This document shows positions 57,014 to 64,000 of a stretch of 64,000 bases of DNA, piece after piece. The stretch spans positions 13,327,116 through 13,391,115 of the forward strand of contig NC_135997.1 in the NCBI RefSeq assembly GCF_048128805.1, in the 5' to 3' direction. The notes under the pieces were generated by a model. That model searched no databases and had not been told where the DNA came from. It saw only the letters and a list, made by a program, of their open reading frames with translations. This DNA comes from Centroberyx gerrardi. Lineage: Eukaryota > Chordata > Actinopteri > Beryciformes > Berycidae. The position numbers and the translations under genes were made by a program. Every line of letters starts with the position of its first letter. Position 1 is the first letter of the stretch.

Positions 57014-58940
57014 CTGTATGAGGAGTGAACTTTCAGTCAGTGAGACTTCACCTGAATCTTTCTAACAATGTATGAGTACAGAGACATAATATAAAAAGGT
57101 ATTAAAATATTGTTGCCACGTTATTATTGCCATGCACATCTCATGCAAATGAATAGGATTAAATTCACTTTACAGGAGCCGTTTTGCTTCCTACTTCAGT
57201 TTTGTTCGTAATTTAAGCATTACAGTTTAGGCAATAAAAAGGGCAACTATCAAACACATTTAAATTACTGAAAATGCAACCAACACCGCTCTGGATCAAT
57301 ACATCCATGCTCTGGCTCTAACCCCACTGATACGGACCATGATCAGGTTGGGGTGATATAGAGAATCGTGCTTGAGTCAACACTGGGGTCAGTGGACTGA
57401 CACCTCTTGGTAAATGTAATTGTAGATCATGTAAATTTAAAAAATAAAGTAAGTGATCAGCCCAGGATTCTTTTGAAATGTGTGTAATCCAATTCAACTT
57501 TGACGAAGGCATACGACGGAACGCACTGGTTTTAATTAAAACAAATATCTTTTTATTCTTCACCCAAGTGTGCAAGGAGTTTCACTTTTTTGCTTACTTT
57601 GATGTACCTTTCTCAGCACCTTGGTCTTTATAGCGAAGTAGCATCAGAGTTACCTCATTTATACTCGTGTTTCAAAAGGTGGTATGGTAGGTAGGTAAAA
57701 GTAGGAGGGTCTTCTCTTCACTAACAGTCATCTTTGAGTTCATATTGTTTTATTATTTAGATTTACCAACATGGCCACCATTGTCTCCCTCACTGTAACA
57801 TTAACTGATGCATTTTGCGTTTCCAACAGTAAAAGCAGTTTGTTTGAAATAAATAGAAGAACTTAGTAGTTAGCATAACAAGCATAACCACCATGGCGGA
57901 ACAGAAAAAGAAACAACTGGTACATTACTTAACAGAAAGTCAAACTTCATCAACAGAAAATCCAGGGGAAAAGACACCACTGGTGGAGGATCTCTGGGAA
58001 ATGCAGTGCAAAAACACCACATGACCACTTATGTTATGACCCAAGACGTCGCCACAATAAAAAAAATATGACCTCCATGATTACCACTTTAATTTCGATT
58101 ACAACTTCATTTATATCTAACTGAAATATAAATCACTGACAAGACAGTGTAACACCAGGGCCGAGTTATGGGAGTGGGCGTAACCTAAAAACTAACCTAC
58201 AGTAACCTAAAATCAGAAACTGATCCAAATGGCATTTTTGAGTATTGTGACCTGCAGTGCTGCTGACACGTGTTCAAGTAACGTTAGTGCATGTGTCAGG
58301 GAAAGACATCACATACTTTAGGGATGACATGCTTGTTACCATTTTTCCTATCATTAGGCAGTTGCCCATGGACACTGGACATGCCGTGTACTTTCAGCAC
58401 TAGTATACAAGTTAGCGTTAGCCCGTTCAAAATGCAACAGTCTACCTTCATCTTTTTGCAGAAAAGCTGCACCAAAATGTAACTACTGGTCTTTCTGCAT
58501 GCTTGAACTAAACCACATAACACTCAAACAAGTCACCGTTACCCTGGCTGGGATATAGCAAGGGCAGAGACGATATGAAATAAGTCCTAACAGTTGAGAT
58601 GCGATGAAAACATAAAATCAAAACGTTGCTGTGCTAATGTTAAACTGACATATCAGCAAACGTGTGGCAGTTAACACGGTAAAGCGTGGTTTTGACACAC
58701 TGTGCAAGCTCAGACATGCATAAGTAAAAGTTAGCTAGCTAACGTTAGCTGGCTAACATCAGAGCCACTCACTTTTGGCTAACCTCATCTAAGCTTGCTA
58801 AGATTAGCTACCACGAAAGCAATCACAGCAAAACTTAACGTTACGCACTAGCATCCGTTGAAGTTAGTGCCGCGGCGTGGAAAATCTTGCTATCTTGCCA
58901 ACATCACACGATATTATGCATGTGATTAATTTTTTAAAAC
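57014..58940 (-). other. slc39a13: slc39a13 first intron (predicted)
   Basis: No coding exon. Contains repeat-like text at 57480-57575 and a cluster of gctaac/gttagc motifs at 58728-58830. The boundary near 58941 depends on a weak donor. Confidence 0.5.
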
Positions 58941-59190
58941 CTTGTGATTTCGGGAGTCTTCGCACCAGTGTGTCCCTGCCATCCAGGCCAGCTTGGTGAA
59001 GGCAGGCTTGCGCCGTTGAGTTTCTCCAGGCTCCCAGCTGAAGACACTGGTCCGCTCGCGGCCGTGCAGAGGAAACTGGCCGTGACACGGTTTTCCCAAA
59101 CAGCCACGTATCACGATCCTGCAGGAAAAAAGCAGGAGACGACAGTCAGGATGGAGATCCCGCCCAGTCCGTGATTTCAGGAAGTGTTTT
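58941..59190 (-). promoter_or_regulatory. slc39a13: slc39a13 non-coding first exon and promoter (predicted)
   Basis: This block is CpG-richer than its surroundings (gccgcgagcgg on the reverse strand). On the reverse strand it offers a donor cacaag|gtttta at 58941/58940 that would join to the acceptor at 57014. A gggcggg box (about 59160) and an ETS-type caggaagtg (59178-59186) mark the probable start region near 59150. The start site is not proven. Confidence 0.45.
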
Positions 59191-59463
59191 TAGCTCAGGG
59201 GCTCCTAAACTTTTTCACATCAAGGTCCCTTACTGATACTGCTTATTAGCTAAGATTGCATCCAAAGGAGACCAGTCTGAGAGGAGTTTTGATGTTAGTC
59301 ATAATTTAGTATAGAATTGAATAACTATATACAGTGGGAGGGGTGATAACAAGTGAGGAGAGTCAAATCAAAACAGTCATCCTTATACATCAGTTGCACA
59401 TTTGTGTTTATTTACATACTTGAAGCCTACATCTAATTGGAATTTGGCTTTGGATATCCTTCC

Positions 59464-59491
59464 TACACACACACACACACACACACACACA
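59464..59491. repeat. (CA)n microsatellite
   Basis: About 14 CA units. Confidence 0.9.
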
Positions 59492-59825
59492 GGTACATAC
59501 GTATATAAAGTCCTTTGCATTAGAGCATATCGATTTGTGATGTTTCCAGCTTTTTTTTCCTCCATCCTCTCATAGGTGTCAAACATGGGTGTTAATGAAT
59601 TTTTACACCTTGGGAGCAGCTTTCAGTGTTCTTCATCAGACACGTCATGAGGAGCACTGAGCTGAAAACACGTCACATATAGGTGTTCATACATTTATAC
59701 ATCATGGGAAGCTTTCAGTAGGTGGATTCTACTTTCGCTCTACGTTTTGTACAAACACATATAACAGCTAGTGTCCCAGTCCAGATTTGAACCCAGGATT
59801 CAGGATATGATAGAAATGGTGCGAT

Positions 59826-60226
59826 GGAGCAATTGAGGTATATTCACAAACTTGAAACAGAAGCCGCTGTTTCAGAAAGGATTTTTGTTCCCTTGTCTGC
59901 CATGCAGGTATCCAAACATCTAATACTCAGCCAAAAGGGAAATCATCCTGGCCAAGGAAGATATCTGGGAGTGACATGTCTCAGGAAGAGCTGCGGTGCA
60001 CACAAGGGCGTAGCTAGGAATTATGGGTCCTACGCACAGGAGGTGACTGTGGGCCCCCCTCCACACACCACCATTATTTCAACCATGACAAACATCTATG
60101 TCTATCCATCAATCCACAACTATCCACAACTCAAACACACCTACACACATTCATGTACTGATCGATTATCGGACACATCCCTAATTGAAATTATGGGTTT
60201 TGGGCACTACCTTTTTGTGCTAATAG
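59826..60226 (+). repeat. dispersed repeat, copy B
   Basis: Inverted partner of 37499-37893; both copies run from ggag...attga to ttttggacat/ttttgggcac. A short insertion (atcaatccacaactatcc region near 60108) distinguishes this copy. Confidence 0.8.
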
Positions 60227-61301
60227 GGTAGGACAATTTTGTTTTTGTCTGCACAGGAAAAATCTAGGAATATTTTATTCCAGCTTGTTCCAGTTTGTCT
60301 CGGGTAACACAACAGTTGCTGTCATATTTTTGAGATAGTTTTATTTATTTTTTTTGCAGTTTTGTAGATTTCAATCAAACTCGGTTTCAAAACCAATGCA
60401 ATGTGAAATAAAAGTATACAATATTAATAAATATACACTTGAGGACCACAAAAGGCATTTTAGTGCAGACACTTAAGGGGCCCTCCCTCAGTTTAGGGCC
60501 CTAGGTTGTCAGTAGCCCCAACCCCTCCTCCACTCTAGAGCACCCCAATATGCATATACTTATTTCACAGAGTTGAAAGGCCATAAAGTCCCACAGTATG
60601 TCCTCTGATTGTACTGCCCGGCCACCAGGTGGTGCATGTGACAGAAATGCACATAAATTGTTATGGTATGATTCTTGCCCTGACATGAACCCAGAAAATA
60701 TCACCGAAAATCTCATGACAGCAAGTGCTTTCTATCCTCTGCATTATCTACTTTCATCTGTTTAGCCTTGTAGCCTAGCATTGAGGTAGTGAAATAACAG
60801 CAATCCACCCTGACTTGGAGTTCCCTACCTTATCATGGTCCACTTGTATGTGATTTTGGTTCAATGGAACAACAATAATGAAAATGTAATCTGCAGATGT
60901 TCAAAGGGAGTTTCAAGGGGTTCCAGAACTACATTTTCAGATATAGTCTATAGTATTAATGAATAGCATAAAATGGCTGCCATACATCATGGAAGAAAAC
61001 ACAGAATAATCACCCAAAGATTTTAACTCCTGTCGAGGTAAGGATGACATAGGAGTCACACTGTGGAAATGTTATTTAAGGACGTTGATTTTAAGGTTTA
61101 AGTCTTGAAGTCATCAACCTTTTAAATATAATATGGCAAACTGGGGCACTGACAGGCAAAGTTTGGGTGAGTGAGATGTGAAGATAACAAAAAAACATGA
61201 TTAATATCCACGCTCTGAGTCATCCCTGTCTGACTTGAGCAATACATAGAGAAAGAGGAACTTGGTTGTTTGGTGGGATAGGGGCTCTAAGGCCTTACGT
61301 G

Positions 61302-61304
61302 CGT

Positions 61305-61348
<44 letters not shown>

Positions 61349-61511
61349 AAGGACATTCACAAATTTAATTATTCAACTTCAAAGTTATTAAACAGGTTGA
61401 GAGAACAGAATGAGCCTGCTATTGTTTGTCAAGCAGTTTTTTTCCTCTAACTTATTATGTAAAAAAACACAATTCCACTGTGGATGGTTGTGTGTGTGTG
61501 TGTGTGTGTGT

Positions 61512-61548
<37 letters not shown>

Positions 61549-61549
61549 T
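61302..61549. repeat. two (TG)n microsatellites
   Basis: TG at 61302-61345 and 61489-61549, the second with one TC interruption. Confidence 0.95.
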
Positions 61550-62174
61550 CCATGTGCCTTGTGATTCACCCTTGTCTAATAATACCCACAGCCTTGTCTG
61601 ATAGCTGATTTTGTGGAGTCCAGCGTTGTATCGGAGAAAATGAGGAATCAGGAATAAGAAGTGAGAGGGCTGGATGTCCCCTTGCACGCATGTCAAGAGG
61701 CCGCTCCATGTCATTGTGAAACACATGATGGCCACTGAAACTTCTGGTGACTATCAGCCAGGAAGCATAGGCCTTGTGGACTGTCCACCCACACCCCCGA
61801 AATATTCGAGATTCTAAAGTGTGTTTTTCTGACTTAGGTTTCTAGAATCGTGTGAAACAGAACGTCTTTTGGTGAAAATCTGGATTCATCTCTTTTTTTT
61901 TTTAGGCTAGCACAACCTAACAGATGCTTGTAGGGAGTTTTTGTCATGGATACCGATGTAGTGTAGGACATCAACTCTGGTTGCCCTTAATTGCACTTGC
62001 TTTAATGTTACTCTATTTATGTGTAATCTTGCCACCACTGGAAAAGAGGGTCCCAACCCTCAGTGTGTCCTCCGAGAACTAAATAAAGGCTGAAGAAGTT
62101 ATGACTATTAAAAGCTGATTTGAAGCATGGAACCTGATTTTGTAGCCTGGTAAGACCATCCTGATCACGTGACC

Positions 62175-62450
62175 TCACATTCTGTTTGGACTTCTAGCCG
62201 CCCACATCGATTTCAGTGGGCGGGAGTACTTGCCTTGACAGACAAACTCCTTCAGCCAATCAGCGAATCCAAATTCAAACCCAGTCGGAAGAACGGCGAA
62301 AACGTCTTTTCCACCGAGAAACTCCGCTAGTGCATACTCTTGTTCTTGTTTAATTGTTGTTATTGAGTCTATTTCTGCAATAACTGCACTTATGGCTGTG
62401 TTTACTCTACTAACGTTAACGTTACCGCTCGTTGCTTCGGGAGACGCCAT
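62175..62450 (-). pseudogene. N-terminal fragment of a RecQ-like helicase inside the element
   Basis: Reverse-strand ORF of 91 aa starting at ATG 62450. Residues about 40-58, LAEFLGGKDVFAVLPTGF, resemble helicase motif I of RecQ-type proteins (family form KDVFAVLPTG.GKS). The Gly-Lys-Ser/Thr that should follow is absent: the frame runs into unrelated sequence and then the left inverted repeat. It therefore cannot bind ATP in the usual way and is best read as an internally deleted remnant. Host or element origin of the source helicase is unknown. Confidence 0.5.
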
Positions 62451-62483
62451 TACTGTTTTGCCAGCAGCGGCCTGTATTTCATG

Positions 62484-62600
62484 TCATCAACTACGACGCA
62501 GTCCCTGATTGGCCCGGTTACGTCATCAACTACAACGCAGTCCCTGATTGGCCCGGTTACATCATCAACTACGACGCAGTCCCTGATTGGCCCGGTTACA
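62484..62600 (-). repeat. three tandem 39-bp units with CCAAT boxes
   Basis: Units start at 62484, 62523 and 62562 (tcatcaactac), differing at only a few bases. Read on the reverse strand each contains ggccaatcaggg, a good NF-Y CCAAT box; one junction also gives tgacgtaac, a CRE/ATF-like site. They lie immediately upstream of the helicase-like ORF start, where a promoter would be. Confidence 0.8.
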
Positions 62601-63679
62601 TTGTAATTTCAGGAAATCGATGTGGGCGGCTAGAAGTCCAGACTGATCCGTGGAGCGAAACAGAATGTGAGGTCACGTGATCAGGATGGTCTTACCAGGC
62701 TACTGATTTTGTGCCATCACAGATGAAGCGCAGTGACCTTGCACTGACAAACTGGCAATTTTATTGAGCGCGAGCAGACTTGACTTTTTCCTGCCTGCGC
62801 CGGGCGGAGGAGCACACTGGAGGGGAGTGTCAGTGTAAATCAGGTGGCACAGTGCAATGTTGGTTTCGTAGTGGGTCTGAACTCCCCTCTCCATTATAAA
62901 ACTGTCAGTGCACCTAAGCAGGGAGCACACTGCTTGCAAAAGGGAATTAGAGGAGCTGATTTGATTGGCCATGATTGACGCCATGCAGCCCCTATCACAC
63001 CTACTGATAATTTATTTCTTCTATCCAACCCCTTTTACAACTGTGCCACAGGTGCGGCACCGCTGTGCTAGCACCTCTGGTCACGAAATTCTTTTGGTCA
63101 CACCCAAGTGCGCCAGTGCGTTGATTCATGAAAATAGGGCCCACAGTATTCTTTTGTTAGAAGCTGAAATTGTTTAGTTTCTAGCAGTCTGTACTCTATA
63201 ATATGCTAAGCTCTCAGTGCTTTCCATTGAAAACATTGAGAAAAAAGCTAGCATCTCCTTTTTTAGCTGGTAAACAGATGCTTGTTGCTATTGAAAACCC
63301 ATTGAAAGTGCAGTTTATTTTTGCTAAAAGCTGAAATATTTGTAACATGTAGCCTTTAGCATTTTGCATCCTAAAAGCATTCCAAGCAGGGACATAGCAT
63401 ATCCTCTCCATTGAAAATAAAAGCAAGAAGACAGTGTTGTTGAACCAGGTCCCTAGTGGACATGCCACCTGTCCTACAGTGTTTACATTGAGAGGTCGCT
63501 CTCATTGTGTATATGTGGTTAGAGCATTAAAGTCTAATGGAGGGCATGGGCTTTATCACCAATAAGCTCAATCAAAATATAACCAATTGTTATGAACTCT
63601 ACCGCATTAGCAGTTCTCACTGGATCACCCTTTAAGACTTGTTTTCAAGGAAGAGTTTGTCACCTTCTTGTTTTAATAA

Positions 63680-63733
63680 GGAAGAAGACAAGAAGAAAAC
63701 AAGAAGAAGAAGAAGGAGAAGAAGAAGAAGGAG
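63680..63733. repeat. (GAA)n-rich purine tract
   Basis: Imperfect AAG/GAAGAA repeats on the + strand, all purine, about 50 bp. Confidence 0.85.
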
Positions 63734-63904
63734 CCTTACGGTACCAACCTAAATTGGTAGAATTAAGGAAGTTTTTAGTTCCCCTGTTAATTCAGCGATA
63801 TATAGAAAGCCTTCATTTTTGAACCATCTTTGGCAATTTGCTTCCACTAGTTCAACAACTCCCTGGTGGATACCTATACAAATCAGATGAGACACAGCGC
63901 ACAC

Positions 63905-63925
63905 TGCTGCTGCTGCTGCTGCTGC
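63905..63925. repeat. (CTG)7 trinucleotide repeat
   Basis: Seven perfect CTG units in non-coding sequence. Confidence 0.9.
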
Positions 63926-64000
63926 ACTAAAGGCAACGGTAAGACTGAAGCACATTTGTTCTGTGAGTGAGAATGGGGGCGTTTCCTGACTTTCCTTATA

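Larger units (their letters stand above)
59191..62141. other. repeat-rich intergenic region
   Basis: No gene recognised. Contains CA (59464-59491), TG (61302-61345 and 61489-61549) tracts, copy B of a dispersed repeat (59826-60226) and fragments that look like old element tails (for example around 62070-62095). Confidence 0.6.
62142..62703 (-). mobile_element. 562-bp terminal-inverted-repeat element carrying a helicase fragment
   Basis: Flanked by tgatttt at 62135-62141 and 62704-62710 (7-bp target duplication). The ends are inverted repeats of 73 bp: 46 bp perfect from gtagcctggtaagacc inward, an 18-bp segment present only on the right copy (62638-62657 region), then 27 bp perfect up to cgatttc. 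The right side holds three 39-bp tandem units, the left side a reverse-strand ORF with a RecQ-like motif. No transposase is present, so it is non-autonomous. The superfamily is not identified; the 7-bp duplication does not settle it. Confidence 0.75.
62711..64000. other. intergenic, no gene recognised
   Basis: Complex sequence at 62711-63140 contains text (gggcccacagtattc, ggtcacgaaattc) that looks like an old DNA-element end, not resolved. The rest is AT-rich, with GAA-rich and CTG tracts near the right edge. Confidence 0.5.

Noticed and set aside
57480..57575. Text like an interspersed element tail (gacgaaggcatacgacggaacgc)
   Set aside because: Looks familiar as a fish repeat fragment, but no boundaries, terminal repeats or second copy in the window to support a call.

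Overview
The window is vertebrate nuclear DNA, almost certainly from a teleost fish. It has intron-rich genes of human-like exon structure and AT-rich non-coding sequence. It is very dense in (CA)n/(TG)n microsatellites and carries many short non-autonomous DNA transposons of the kinds typical of fish. No bacterial, organellar or CRISPR-like feature was seen.

Three protein genes could be assembled exon by exon, with splice sites and reading phase closing in every case. (1) gas2 on the + strand, coding 18064-29676 in seven coding exons, predicts 464 aa with a calponin-homology domain and a GAR/Gas2 microtubule-binding domain. These are separated by an unusually long Ser/Thr/Pro-rich linker. 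(2) tmem178b on the - strand, coding 42630-34628 in four exons, predicts 298 aa with four membrane segments. (3) slc39a13 (zinc transporter ZIP13) on the - strand, coding 56969-47144 in nine coding exons plus a probable non-coding first exon near 59150-58941, predicts about 369 aa. gas2 and tmem178b converge; tmem178b and slc39a13 lie head to tail.

Layout: 1-13.2 kb is gene-free, repeat-rich sequence upstream of gas2, with one GC-rich promoter-like block near 3.0-3.26 kb. 13.26-30.9 kb is gas2 with its candidate promoter and 3' UTR. 30.9-34.6 kb is the convergent gap. 34.6-43.1 kb is tmem178b. 43.1-47.1 kb is intergenic and probably includes the slc39a13 3' UTR. 47.1-59.2 kb is slc39a13. 59.2-64 kb is repeat-rich intergenic DNA containing a nearly intact 562-bp inverted-repeat element.

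The genes do not form a pathway: gas2 is cytoskeletal, tmem178b is a little-studied membrane protein, and slc39a13 moves zinc out of the secretory or vesicular system. The most interesting signals are non-coding. First, a (CA)n tract just inside the 5' end and a (TG)n tract just inside the 3' end of gas2 intron 3 could pair and bridge two weak splice sites. Second, a 562-bp terminal-inverted-repeat element carries three tandem 39-bp CCAAT-box units in front of a broken RecQ-like helicase ORF. Third, two copies of a ~400-bp dispersed repeat lie in opposite orientation 22 kb apart. No database search could be run, so family names rest on recognised motifs and remembered human homologues.
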